A stretch of DNA of 64,000 nt from Thermostichus sp047461615 (lineage in GTDB: Bacteria > Cyanobacteriota > Cyanobacteriia > Thermostichales > Thermostichaceae), in NCBI RefSeq assembly GCF_047461615.1, contig NZ_JANSHI010000015.1, positions 7,721-71,720 of the forward strand, read 5' to 3'. How positions within the stretch are numbered: the first letter of the stretch is position 1; each line of letters starts with the position of its first letter. Made by a program: the position numbers and the translations under genes. The notes beneath the pieces were generated by a model that saw only the letters and a program-made list of their open reading frames with translations, did no database searches and was not told where the DNA came from. Positions 1 to 7,314 of the stretch are shown here, in pieces.

Positions 1-21
1 ATAAGCCTTTGGATGTCAACT

Positions 22-858
22 TTAAAGCAGCTCGTCGATTAGCCGTAGCACCTGGTGCAAGTTAGTTCCGTCTTCCTTTCCACGTCTGAGGCTCACCTCC
101 ACCAACTGCTTGAGGGCAAGCAGCTTGAGGTTAGCCTCTACTGCCGCTCTCGCCATGGCCGGAGCTGCCGGCAAATAGCCGCTGGCCCCTAGATCCAGGA
201 GGGCAGCCCGCCGCAGATGAACGTTGGGATGAGCCAGCAGCGACAGCAGAGGCTCAAGAAAAGTGGGATCTCCCGTCAAGCGGTAACAGGCCTGCCCTGC
301 CGCGCATTGCAAACGAAGGGAGGGGTGATCTCGGTAGAGGCGAATCGGCTCCAGGGCAGCAGACACCTGCAGTTGTCCAAGCGCCTCGATGAGGGCCTCT
401 AAGGCAGCAAGGGCTTCCGTCTGGAGACCCTGCTCCGCGCGGCGCAGCCCCTGCAGCAATGCTCCTCCCAAGTCTTCAAGCTGGGCGGGATCCCGGTCGA
501 GGAAGTTGGCTAGGGCAATCTCGACCAGCGCCTGGGCTGCTGCCGCCACCACTTGGCCGTCGGAGCAGCGCAAAGCCTCTTTTAGAGCCGGGATCGCCGC
601 AGGGGATCCCAGCTTGCCCAGGGCGCGGGCGGCATTGCGCCGCAGCGGATATCCCCCCTGGGCCGTGCGATCGGTCTCATCGGCCAGCGCCTCGATGAGG
701 GCCGGGATCCCCTCTCTCACCCGCATGCGCCCCAGCCACCAAGCCGCGTAGTAGCGTTCTCCCGGATCCCCGTATCGCAGCTTGGCAATTTGCCCAGCCG
801 GGGTGAGATCCGCCGACGGATAGGAGTCTGGAGGAGCTACTGGGCTCAAGGAGTCCAC
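22..858 (-). CDS. cpcE: Phycocyanin alpha-subunit phycocyanobilin lyase, CpcE subunit
   Basis: CpcE works as a heterodimer with CpcF to attach phycocyanobilin to the Cys-84 site of CpcA. The protein is a run of HEAT-like helical repeats, with a family-typical block RYYAAWWLGRMR near residue 40, a second repeat around ALGKLGSPAAIPALKEAL and further repeats to the C terminus. It lies directly after cpcC in the cpc operon, the usual place for cpcE. A TTG at 873 would give 283 residues, but it has no ribosome binding site. The GTG at 858 has GGAG at 868-871, 9 nt upstream, so I prefer it (278 residues). cpcF would be expected next, off the left edge. Family and context are clear; the start is the only doubt. 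Confidence 0.88.
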   Translation of the reverse strand: MDSLSPVAPPDSYPSADLTPAGQIAKLRYGDPGERYYAAWWLGRMRVREGIPALIEALADETDRTAQGGYPLRRNAARALGKLGSPAAIPALKEALRCSDGQVVAAAAQALVEIALANFLDRDPAQLEDLGGALLQGLRRAEQGLQTEALAALEALIEALGQLQVSAALEPIRLYRDHPSLRLQCAAGQACYRLTGDPTFLEPLLSLLAHPNVHLRRAALLDLGASGYLPAAPAMARAAVEANLKLLALKQLVEVSLRRGKEDGTNLHQVLRLIDELL

Positions 859-876
859 AGGCCAAAACTCCAACAG

Positions 877-1734
877 CTAGGCGCTGCGGACGCTGACAAT
901 CTTGGCGCCCGCTTTGAGAAGTCGCTGCATTGTTGCCGAGAGTTGATCGGCAGAAACGAAGATCTGCTGGTTGGATTTGCGCACGCGGCTAGAAGTCGCT
1001 AGGGCCGAGGGTGGGTTGAGCAGCCGCGTTACCTCAATGCAAAACATGCGGTCAGACTGACCCGTGGGCGGCCCCAAGTGCTTGGAAATGGGGCTGGGTG
1101 GCAGCAGTCCTCGTACCCCAATGCGGCGAATAGCTGGGGTAAACCCAGTGGCCAGGGGAATCATCAGGCGCGGCCTCCGCCCCTGGGAGCGGTCGTTGTT
1201 GGCATAGCCTCCGTAAAGAGCAAAGAGGTTGGTAAAGTCGCGGGTAGTGTGGGCCTTGCGGTATTCAAAGCCGCGTGGATGGGGAACAATGTTATCGCCA
1301 AACGCTTCTAGGTATTCTGGGCTGTCAATGTAGGAGTCAATCTCCGCGCTGTGGCCTCCCGAGTGATAGATATCTAGGTGGCGGGCAATGTCTTTTGGGC
1401 TGGTGGGAGCTCGCCCCAAGAGATGCTTGAAGTTAAGCTCGATAGCGCGGGTTTGTGAGTTGGGGTAGAGAAACCGCCGCTTGTAGGCTTCCGACTTGGC
1501 AAGCAAACGCACAAATTCTCGCACCGTCAAGCTGCCCTGGCGCAGCAACGATTCCGCACTGGCCAGCTCCTTCCTGTCGGAGGCAAATAGGTGATCGTTG
1601 CCCAAAACCTGGCGATAGATAGCCCGTAGGATGGCGTTGAGCTGCTCCTGGCTAGCATTGGGGCGCAACTCTAAAGGAGTTGTCTCTGTGATGCCCCGGA
1701 TCCCCATCCGGCTTGCCGCTGTAATTCCGCTCAT
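877..1734 (-). CDS. cpcC: Phycocyanin rod linker with C-terminal CpcD-like domain
   Basis: This linker joins phycocyanin hexamers into phycobilisome rods on the thylakoid surface. Residues about 20-155 form a PBS linker polypeptide domain (LELRPNASQEQLNAILRAIY and NFKHLLGRAPTSPKDIARHL). Residues about 228-285 form a CpcD-like domain (SDRMFCIEVTRL, FVSADQLSATMQRLL). The total of 285 residues is normal for CpcC. The ATG at 1734 has a strong GAGGAG 5 nt upstream. It sits 166 bp after cpcA, with a hairpin in between, and is followed at once by cpcE. No separate small cpcD gene occurs between cpcC and cpcE, so the rod-capping domain in this window is only the one fused here. Whether other rod linkers lie elsewhere in the genome cannot be seen. 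Confidence 0.92.
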   Translation of the reverse strand: MSGITAASRMGIRGITETTPLELRPNASQEQLNAILRAIYRQVLGNDHLFASDRKELASAESLLRQGSLTVREFVRLLAKSEAYKRRFLYPNSQTRAIELNFKHLLGRAPTSPKDIARHLDIYHSGGHSAEIDSYIDSPEYLEAFGDNIVPHPRGFEYRKAHTTRDFTNLFALYGGYANNDRSQGRRPRLMIPLATGFTPAIRRIGVRGLLPPSPISKHLGPPTGQSDRMFCIEVTRLLNPPSALATSSRVRKSNQQIFVSADQLSATMQRLLKAGAKIVSVRSA

Positions 1735-1842
1735 GCTAACTCCTCAAATCCAACAAACCAGCTAGACCAACTTTGAAACTGAAAGATTTACCCCCTCAAG
1801 ATCTCCTCCCTGCAGAGCCACGGCCACTGCAGCCTACGGAGA

Positions 1843-1868
1843 GGGATCCCCTTCACCCCGGGGATCCC
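1843..1868 (-). promoter_or_regulatory. Hairpin between cpcA and cpcC, possible mRNA stabiliser or attenuator
   Basis: A perfect 9-bp inverted repeat pairs 1843-1851 (GGGATCCCC) with 1860-1868 (GGGGATCCC) around an 8-nt loop. No T-run follows it on the minus strand, so it is not a standard intrinsic terminator. Structures at this position in other cpc operons lower linker expression relative to cpcBA or protect the 3' end of the cpcBA message; that role here is inferred. Both arms are also copies of the iterated GGGATCCC motif, so the hairpin may be a by-product of that motif. Confidence 0.45.
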
Positions 1869-1900
1869 TACTGCCTTGAACCCAGCTCTGGGGTTAAGAA

Positions 1901-2383
1901 CTAGCTGAGCGCGTTGATGGCGTAGTCAATATAGGCGTTGGCTTCAGTGGCTGCTTGCCCGGTCAGGCCATGGTTGGCCTTGATGTAGCGTAGGGCTTCA
2001 ATGTACCAACTGGGAGAGAGTTCAAAAGCAGCATTGATCTCTCGGATCCCGGCCAGCATACATTCGTCCAGGGGGCCAGTGCCACCGGTAACCAAGCAGT
2101 AGGTGATATAGCGCAGATAGTGGCGCACGTCGCGGGCACACTTGTCTTTACCCGCCTGGGTGCAGCATTGTCCCCCTGGCTGAGTGGTGTAGGGGAACTT
2201 GGCATAAACGGCCTCAGTGGCACCGCGCACCAGCTCCTCGGCACGGCTGCTCAGGACGCGAGCTGCTTCCATGCTGGCGGCTGCCCGCTGAAAACGGCCG
2301 CTGATGGCTTGCAATTCGCTGTTACTGAGATAGCGTCCTTGGCTATCGGCAGTGGCAATGGCATCAACAATTGGGGTTTGCAT
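1901..2383 (-). CDS. cpcA: C-phycocyanin alpha subunit
   Basis: The alpha subunit of phycocyanin, a light-harvesting globin-fold protein of phycobilisome rods. It has 160 residues, against about 162 in most relatives. The chromophore-binding Cys is at residue 82 (GKDKCARD; Cys-84 in standard numbering) and the C-terminal block ANAYIDYAINALS is typical. The ATG at 2383 has AAGGAG upstream. It follows cpcB by 85 bp. Odd points: just before the bilin site the usual loop is two residues shorter and holds two adjacent cysteines (Cys73-Cys74, GGQCC), and another Cys stands in PLDECML where aromatic residues are usual. These are read directly from the sequence; their effect is unknown. Confidence 0.95.
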   Translation of the reverse strand: MQTPIVDAIATADSQGRYLSNSELQAISGRFQRAAASMEAARVLSSRAEELVRGATEAVYAKFPYTTQPGGQCCTQAGKDKCARDVRHYLRYITYCLVTGGTGPLDECMLAGIREINAAFELSPSWYIEALRYIKANHGLTGQAATEANAYIDYAINALS

Positions 2384-2468
2384 GACTCAAAACGCTCCTT
2401 TACCTCAGCTCAAGTCAAGGCAACAATACAAAGGATTCAAAGCTTAGCTTGCAAATAGCTGCGGAATA

Positions 2469-2987
2469 CTAGACCACTGCAGCAGCGGCGCGATCGAAGT
2501 AGGACTCGATTTCGGCAATCAAAGCACTGCAGTCACCGCGCGTAATGCCATTGGGATCATTGACCACTGCCACTGCCGCCTTTTTCATCTTCTGGATGCC
2601 ATTGGCCACAGAGCTGCCAGGGGTGCCAAGAGCTTGGTAGGTTTCCCGCAAGCCATTCAGGCAGCGCTCATCCAGGACGCTCGGGTCTCCAGCCGCCACG
2701 GCGTAGGTAATGTAGCGGAGGATGATGTCCATATCCCGCAAGCAGGCAGCCACGTTGCGGCTTGGATAGGCAGGGCCGCCAGGAGCATTCAAATTAGGCT
2801 CCTCAGCAAACAATTCGCGGACAGCATCGGTCACGATTTTGGAGGCGTTGCTGGTGATGCGGTTCACTGCGTCCAAACGCTTGTTTCCGTCAGCAATCAC
2901 CTGCTGCAGTGCCGCAAACTCGTTTTCTCCCAGGAAAGCGCCTTTGGCGTCAGCTTGGGCAACAACTTTGCTAAATACGTCGTTCAT
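2469..2987 (-). CDS. cpcB: C-phycocyanin beta subunit
   Basis: The beta subunit of phycocyanin, 172 residues. It carries both bilin cysteines: Cys82 (AACLRD) and Cys153 (TRGDCSAL), the second being the target of CpcT, encoded divergently upstream. The start is the ATG at 2987 with AGGAG about 10 nt upstream; the longer open frame to 3179 is not coding by homology. The near-universal Asn72, which CpcM methylates in phycocyanin beta chains, is replaced by Pro (APGGPAYPSR instead of the usual APGGNAYTSR). This is first in the operon and is probably transcribed from the long upstream region. Confidence 0.95.
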   Translation of the reverse strand: MNDVFSKVVAQADAKGAFLGENEFAALQQVIADGNKRLDAVNRITSNASKIVTDAVRELFAEEPNLNAPGGPAYPSRNVAACLRDMDIILRYITYAVAAGDPSVLDERCLNGLRETYQALGTPGSSVANGIQKMKKAAVAVVNDPNGITRGDCSALIAEIESYFDRAAAAVV

Positions 2988-3324
2988 GGTTCTCAATCTC
3001 CTAGCGAAAGCAAAAGAGGTTAAATCTCTACTAGAGGGCAAAAGCGCTCTATGAACCCAGCAGTCTTTTGCAGCTTCCCTACCGAAGAGCCCTGTTAGCG
3101 CAAATCTTTGCCCCAACAGAACCACCGGCAGGAACCTCCTCACCTCCCCTTGCCTAGCCAGCTTCAAGAATGAAGCCACTTGCTGGCAGACTGTGGGGAA
3201 TCGGGGTGAAACAAGGATTTTTTGCTGCTGACACCCTGCACTAGGTAAGTGAGGAAAAGCCAGCTTGCCTTGCTTCCAGTTCTTACTTCTACCGCGAGGG
3301 CGGGGAGGGATTGAATCAAAAAAT

Positions 3325-3339
3325 GTAAAGGGTCTTTAC
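3325..3339. promoter_or_regulatory. Perfect dyad GTAAAG-N3-CTTTAC in the cpcB upstream region
   Basis: GTAAAGGGTCTTTAC is a perfect 6-bp inverted repeat with a 3-nt centre, located 338 bp upstream of the cpcB start. It is AT-rich compared with its surroundings and looks like an operator for a dimeric regulator. No binding protein can be named. Confidence 0.35.
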
Positions 3340-3435
3340 TAGATGCAAACAGCCCCAGATCTGCTCCTAGTGGGCAACTCTGGCCTTTTTGTCCAAATCC
3401 TTTGAGGCCTTGGTTTTTACAAAAAACAATGCTAC

Positions 3436-3453
3436 TTTACATGAGTTTACAAT
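3436..3453 (+). promoter_or_regulatory. HLR1-type direct repeat, probable RpaB site between cpcB and cpcT
   Basis: TTTACATGAGTTTACAAT consists of two TTTACA octamers separated by 2 nt. The HLR1 element bound by the cyanobacterial response regulator RpaB has the form (G/T)TTACA(T/A)(T/A)-N2-(G/T)TTACA(T/A)(T/A); one of the constrained positions differs here (G for T/A at the end of the first half). It lies between the divergent cpc operon and cpcT, both parts of the phycobilisome, so light-dependent control of one or both is a reasonable inference. No transcription start is known. Confidence 0.6.
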
Positions 3454-3678
3454 ATCAGGAACAACGACAGCCTTGCTCATGGCTTTGCAGTCAAGTCAAG
3501 AGGCCCGCTTCTGTATCCAAGTAAACCTTCTCATAAAGTACACATAATTTAATACTTGCGCCAGTCTCCTAGGTAAGGCAAAGCTGAGAGAAAATCTGAG
3601 CAGGCTTTCACCGGGAAAACGCGGCCCGGAAAACCCCAGACTTAGCCGTGTAGTGGCCCCTACTCTGGCTTTGAGGCT

Positions 3679-4290
3679 ATGGCGATCCAGTTGCAGCCCA
3701 CCTTCTCTTCCGAGCTGCTGCAAATGGCGCGGTGGCTAGCGGGAGACTTCAGCAACCAAGAGCAAGCCTGGGAGAACCCGCCTTTTTTTGCCTCCATCCG
3801 GGTGGCTTATCGCCCCTTGCCAGCCGGTGTGTTGGCAGGGATCGGCTTTTATGTGGAGCAGGCCTACAGCGGCCATCTGGAGGAGCCCTATCGTCAGGCG
3901 GTGGTGGAGCTTACCCAAGTAGGGGACGGGATCGTGATTCGCAACTACCGTCCTCTGGAGCCCCAGCGGTGGCGGGGCTGTGCCCGCGAAAGAGCCGGGC
4001 AGCTCAGCCAATTGAGCCCTGCGGATCTGGCCTACCTGCCGGGGTGTGATGTGCATGTGAAGAGGCAGGGATCCCACTTTGTCGGCACCACAGAGCCGGG
4101 GTGTCGCTGTTGGGTAGTGCGCAACGGCCAAACCACCTATTTGCAGACCACGCTGCAGTTGAGCGAAAGCGAGTTCTGCAGCCACGACCGGGGCATGGAT
4201 CCAGTTACCCACCGCCAGGTGTGGGGGGCATTGGCAGGCCCTTTTCGCTTTCGCAAAGTTGTCGATTGGCAGAGGGAGCTGCTGCAGTAG
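3679..4290 (+). CDS. cpcT: Phycocyanobilin:Cys-153 phycocyanin beta lyase CpcT
   Basis: A 203-residue member of the CpcT/CpeT chromophore lyase family, which attaches phycocyanobilin to Cys153 of CpcB. The family features are a compact beta-barrel protein starting with LLQMARWLAGDFSNQEQA, an ASIRVAYRPL strand, GIGFYVEQAYSGHLEEPYRQ and CDVHVKRQGSHFVGTTEPG. The ATG at 3679 follows the AT-rich cpc regulatory region. It is divergent from cpcB, its substrate gene, which supports the assignment to CpcT rather than a phycoerythrin lyase; no phycoerythrin genes are in the window. Confidence 0.9.
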   Translation: MAIQLQPTFSSELLQMARWLAGDFSNQEQAWENPPFFASIRVAYRPLPAGVLAGIGFYVEQAYSGHLEEPYRQAVVELTQVGDGIVIRNYRPLEPQRWRGCARERAGQLSQLSPADLAYLPGCDVHVKRQGSHFVGTTEPGCRCWVVRNGQTTYLQTTLQLSESEFCSHDRGMDPVTHRQVWGALAGPFRFRKVVDWQRELLQ

Positions 4291-4402
4291 GAGGCGCTGC
4301 AGGCAAAAATGATACGGTTGAAGAAGTGACCTAGCCCACAGCAGGGATCCTCCTTCCTAGCTGCTTGGCTGGGCTACCACAAGTGGGGGAATAACCGACT
4401 CC

Positions 4403-5404
4403 ATGCAAGAGGAACAGGACATCCTGCGCCAACAGCTGCTTGCCCTCCAGGAAGAAGCACTTGCCCAAGTGGCCCAGGCTGCCGAGCTAGACGCCCTGGA
4501 GCAAATCCGCATCGACTACCTGGGCAAGAAGGGAAAGCTCTCCAAGATCTTGGGGGGAATGGGGAAGCTGCCGCCGGAAGCAAGGCCAGCTATCGGAGCT
4601 TTGGCCAACAGCTTCAAAGAGGCCCTGCAATCCAGCCTGGAGGAGCGCAAACGGACCCTAGCTGAAGCCAAGCTCCAAGCCCGCCTAGAAGCAGAGCGTT
4701 TGGATGTCACTATGCCGGGGCCGCGCCGGCCGCTGGGCCGGGTTCACCCGCTGCAGGCCACCATTGACCGCATGCTCGACATCTTTGTGGGAATGGGCTA
4801 TACGGTAGTCCATGGCCCGGAGATCGAGACGGAGTACTACAACTTCGAAGCCCTCAACACCCCTGCCGACCACCCGGCGCGGGACATGCAGGATACCCTC
4901 TATCTAGAAAAGGGTTATCTGATGCGCACCCAAACTTCTTCGGTGCAGGTGCGCTACATGGAGCAACACCAGCCGCCTCTGCGCATTGTCCACGCGGGAC
5001 GGGTGATGCGCCGCGACAAGGTCGATGCCACCCACTCGGCTGTGTTTCACCAGGTGGAAATCTTGGCAGTAGGGGAAAACCTTACCTTCACTGACCTCAA
5101 GGGCACCCTCAAGGAGTTCGTGACTCGCCTGTTAGGCCAGCAGGAAACCCGCTTTCGGCCTAGCTACTTTCCCTTCACGGAGCCCTCGGCTGAAATGGAC
5201 GTACGCTTTGGCTCCAAGTGGCTGGAGATTTTCGGCTGCGGCATGGTGGATCCTAATGTGTTTCAGGCAGTTGGCTATGACCCAGAGCGCTACACCGGCT
5301 TTGCGGCAGGGATCGGTGTCGAGCGGGTGGCCATGCTCCTGCACGGCGTTCAGGATATCCGGCTGTTCTACAGCAGCGACCTGCGCTTTCTGTCGCAATT
5401 CTAG
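4403..5404 (+). CDS. pheS: Phenylalanyl-tRNA synthetase alpha subunit
   Basis: The catalytic subunit of the alpha2-beta2 enzyme that charges tRNA-Phe. It has 333 residues, with an N-terminal coiled-coil arm (about 1-90) and a class II synthetase core: the YNFEALNTPADHPARDMQDT block, motif 2 around DATHSAVFHQVEILAVGE and motif 3 GIGVERVAMLLHG. The ATG at 4403 is the natural start. pheT is not adjacent. The 3' end converges on pipX, with 6 bp between the stop codons. Confidence 0.97.
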   Translation: MQEEQDILRQQLLALQEEALAQVAQAAELDALEQIRIDYLGKKGKLSKILGGMGKLPPEARPAIGALANSFKEALQSSLEERKRTLAEAKLQARLEAERLDVTMPGPRRPLGRVHPLQATIDRMLDIFVGMGYTVVHGPEIETEYYNFEALNTPADHPARDMQDTLYLEKGYLMRTQTSSVQVRYMEQHQPPLRIVHAGRVMRRDKVDATHSAVFHQVEILAVGENLTFTDLKGTLKEFVTRLLGQQETRFRPSYFPFTEPSAEMDVRFGSKWLEIFGCGMVDPNVFQAVGYDPERYTGFAAGIGVERVAMLLHGVQDIRLFYSSDLRFLSQF

Positions 5405-5410
5405 AGCGGC

Positions 5411-5704
5411 TTAGGAAAAGGTGCGTTTGTAAACCAACTGCAGATGTTCCAGCTCGTCTTTGCGGTTGGCGCGGCGCAGCAAGCGCATCTGCTCTTCGAG
5501 AACTTGGCGGGCTTCGTTGCGGCTAATCGGGTCAAAGACCAATTCTTCCACAGCAGAGGGGTCGTCGTCAGCGGGGGGCTTGAAGTAGACCCGAAAAAAC
5601 AGCCTTTGGGCATAAAGGGTGGTGAAGATGGCCTCCCCTTCGTTAACCTGACACAGGCCGTAGAGCAGACCAAATGTGGGGTGATTTAGATAGAACTCTT
5701 TCAT
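5411..5704 (-). CDS. pipX: PII-interacting protein X
   Basis: PipX is a small cyanobacterial protein that swaps between the nitrogen signal protein PII and the transcription factor NtcA, for which it is a coactivator. The Tudor-like N-terminal half shows YLNHPTFGLLYGLCQV and FTTLYAQRLFFRVYF, the family hallmark; the helical tail has DPISRNEARQVLEEQMRLLRR. I take the ATG at 5704 (97 residues) over a TTG at 5710. Relative to most PipX sequences it has a short acidic insertion (ADDDPSAVEE) before the FDPISR segment. Confidence 0.9.
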   Translation of the reverse strand: MKEFYLNHPTFGLLYGLCQVNEGEAIFTTLYAQRLFFRVYFKPPADDDPSAVEELVFDPISRNEARQVLEEQMRLLRRANRKDELEHLQLVYKRTFS

Positions 5705-5805
5705 GCGCAATAGCGTACCACTCTTGGGCCGCTCTTGGGGGAAGGAACTTGTTTCAAAGACAGCATCACCGGGGCTATAAGAAAGCGTTTTTCACGAGGA
5801 AGCCG

Positions 5806-6387
5806 TTATTGCCGCCGCTGTTCCTGCACCTTCTTCCTTATGGTGTCCAATTCTTTTTCCACTTCGAGCTGCATCTCCAGCCGCCGAAATTCCTCCTCCA
5901 ACTTATCCTCAAACAGACTGCCCCAGGGGTTGAACTTCCGATCCGGCTCGCTGGCCTTCTGGGTTTGGGCGGCTTTGACTTCTTGCAGCTTGCTGCGCAC
6001 CTCTTGGCGGCGCTGGGCAATTTGCGGCAGCAGAGCTTCCAGTTGCCGGATTCTCTCCTCCAGAGCCTTCCCTTGGTTGAATAACCGGCTCCCTTGCTCC
6101 AAAAGCTCGGCTTCCCGTCGGCGCGCTCCCTCAGCCAGATCCGGGCGGTTGGCCCGTTCGGCCTTTTCGATGCGAAAGTGCCAGGTCTTGATTTCCTCTG
6201 CCAACTGGAGAATGCTGCGCTGGAGAGCTTGCCGCTGGGCAAGGCTTTCCTGGAGCAGCTGCCGAGTTTCTTCTTCTTGCTGGCGCAATTCCTCGGCAAG
6301 GAGCTGCAGCTCAATCTCCGGATGGGCTCTGAGGAATTCCTCTAGGCGGGTTTCCAAAAACCGGCTGATATCTTCAATGAGTCCCAT
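5806..6387 (-). CDS. Conserved cyanobacterial coiled-coil protein (TIGR04376-like)
   Basis: A 193-residue protein that is almost entirely charged alpha-helix, predicted to form a long coiled coil (RQQEEETRQLLQESLAQRQ, AEEIKTWHFRIEKAERANR, QGKALEERIRQLEALLP). The start MGLIEDISRFLETRLEEFL recalls a cyanobacterial family that I remember as TIGR04376, distantly like PspA/Vipp1. No catalytic motif, signal peptide or membrane segment is visible. A role in membrane or envelope organisation would be a guess from the PspA-like shape. It lies upstream of pipX on the same strand, 101 bp away, and may be co-transcribed. Confidence 0.7.
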   Translation of the reverse strand: MGLIEDISRFLETRLEEFLRAHPEIELQLLAEELRQQEEETRQLLQESLAQRQALQRSILQLAEEIKTWHFRIEKAERANRPDLAEGARRREAELLEQGSRLFNQGKALEERIRQLEALLPQIAQRRQEVRSKLQEVKAAQTQKASEPDRKFNPWGSLFEDKLEEEFRRLEMQLEVEKELDTIRKKVQEQRRQ

Positions 6388-6499
6388 AAGTTTGCTAGAG
6401 GCTCAGGGGATTGTGTTTAGACTAGCGCAAGCTAGCTAGTCCTAGAGAGGAGGAAGCCGGCCAGTCCTCAAGAGCCCAATTGTTCAGGCAGGTCCAGGT

Positions 6500-7255
6500 C
6501 TAGGGCAGCAAATGTCCATCGGCAACGTGGATGAGGCGCTGGGCGGCCCGCGCCACCTCTAGGTCATGGGTAACTACGACGAGAGTAATGCCCTGGCTGT
6601 GGAGCTCGGCAAAAAGGCTGAGCACTTCCTGGGCGGTGCGCCTGTCCAGGGCGCCAGTCGGCTCATCGGCCAAAAGCAGTTGTGGCCGGTTAACAATGGC
6701 GCGGGCAATCGCCACCCTCTGCTGCTGGCCGCCAGAGAGCTGGGCTGGGCGCTGGTGGAGTTTACTTCCCAAGCCCACTTGTTCTAGAGCCTGTTTAGCT
6801 CGCCGGCGCTGTTCTGACTCGGGGATCCCGGCATAGGCCAGGGGCAGCATCACGTTCTCCAGGGCGGTTAAGACGGGCAGGAGGTGAAACTGCTGGAAGA
6901 CAAAGCCAATTTTTTGGTTGCGAATCCGGGCCAGCTCCCCATCCGGCAGGGCAGAGACTTCCACGCCGTCTAGCCAGTAGCGCCCCGAGCTAGGCCGATC
7001 CAAGCAGCCCATGAGGTTCATCAGGGTGGACTTGCCGGAGCCCGAGGGTCCCATGATGGCGCAATACTCTCCCGGCCAGATTGTCAGGTTGATGTCGTAG
7101 AGAGCCTGGAAACTGCCCTCTAGCAGCGGGTAGACTTTGTTAACCCCCACCATTTGCACCAAGGGCAGGCGGGTTGGGGCCAGGGTCTCGGCGGGACGCT
7201 CCAGGGATCCAACCGCCCCCTGGCGACGATCTGCCCAGGGTTGTTGCTCGAGCAT
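6500..7255 (-). CDS. ABC transporter ATPase of the LolD/MacB type
   Basis: An ATP-binding subunit that would power a MacB/LolCE-type permease for export or outer-membrane lipoprotein release. It shows Walker A GPSGSGKST, the Q-loop FVFQQFHLLPVLTALENV, the signature LSGGQQQR, Walker B LLLADEPTGALD and the switch His in VVVTHD. The core starts at LVQMVGVNKVYPLLEGSFQAL; I take the ATG at 7255 (251 residues), which gives a 30-residue lead. Another ATG at 7279 is possible. No permease or membrane-fusion partner is adjacent, so the substrate is unknown. It lies 59 bp downstream of the metallo-hydrolase gene and may share its transcript. Confidence 0.88.
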   Translation of the reverse strand: MLEQQPWADRRQGAVGSLERPAETLAPTRLPLVQMVGVNKVYPLLEGSFQALYDINLTIWPGEYCAIMGPSGSGKSTLMNLMGCLDRPSSGRYWLDGVEVSALPDGELARIRNQKIGFVFQQFHLLPVLTALENVMLPLAYAGIPESEQRRRAKQALEQVGLGSKLHQRPAQLSGGQQQRVAIARAIVNRPQLLLADEPTGALDRRTAQEVLSLFAELHSQGITLVVVTHDLEVARAAQRLIHVADGHLLP

Positions 7256-7314
7256 GGTTGACACCGCAACTGGCCCCATTCTAGCCGGCTTTTGGGCGGC
7301 GACTGCCCTGGGCA

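Larger units (their letters stand above)
2988..3678. other. Long cpcB-cpcT intergenic region
   Basis: This 691-bp stretch has no convincing gene. It is more AT-rich than the surrounding genes, especially 3310-3560. It holds the HLR1-like repeat, the GTAAAG dyad and a weak sigma-70-like pair facing cpcT (GTAAAC at 3521-3526 and CATAAT at 3543-3548, 16-nt spacer). A 75-codon frame on the minus strand (3496-3723) overlaps the cpcT start and looks like chance. A long 5' leader for the cpc mRNA is likely, since other cyanobacteria have one. Confidence 0.6.

Noticed and set aside
2988..3179. N-terminal extension of cpcB
   Set aside because: CpcB is highly conserved in length; the ATG at 2987 has a good AGGAG, and the extension has no match to the family.
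3496..3723. 75-codon minus-strand frame between cpcB and cpcT
   Set aside because: It overlaps the cpcT start, has no recognisable motif and no ribosome binding site, and sits in regulatory DNA.
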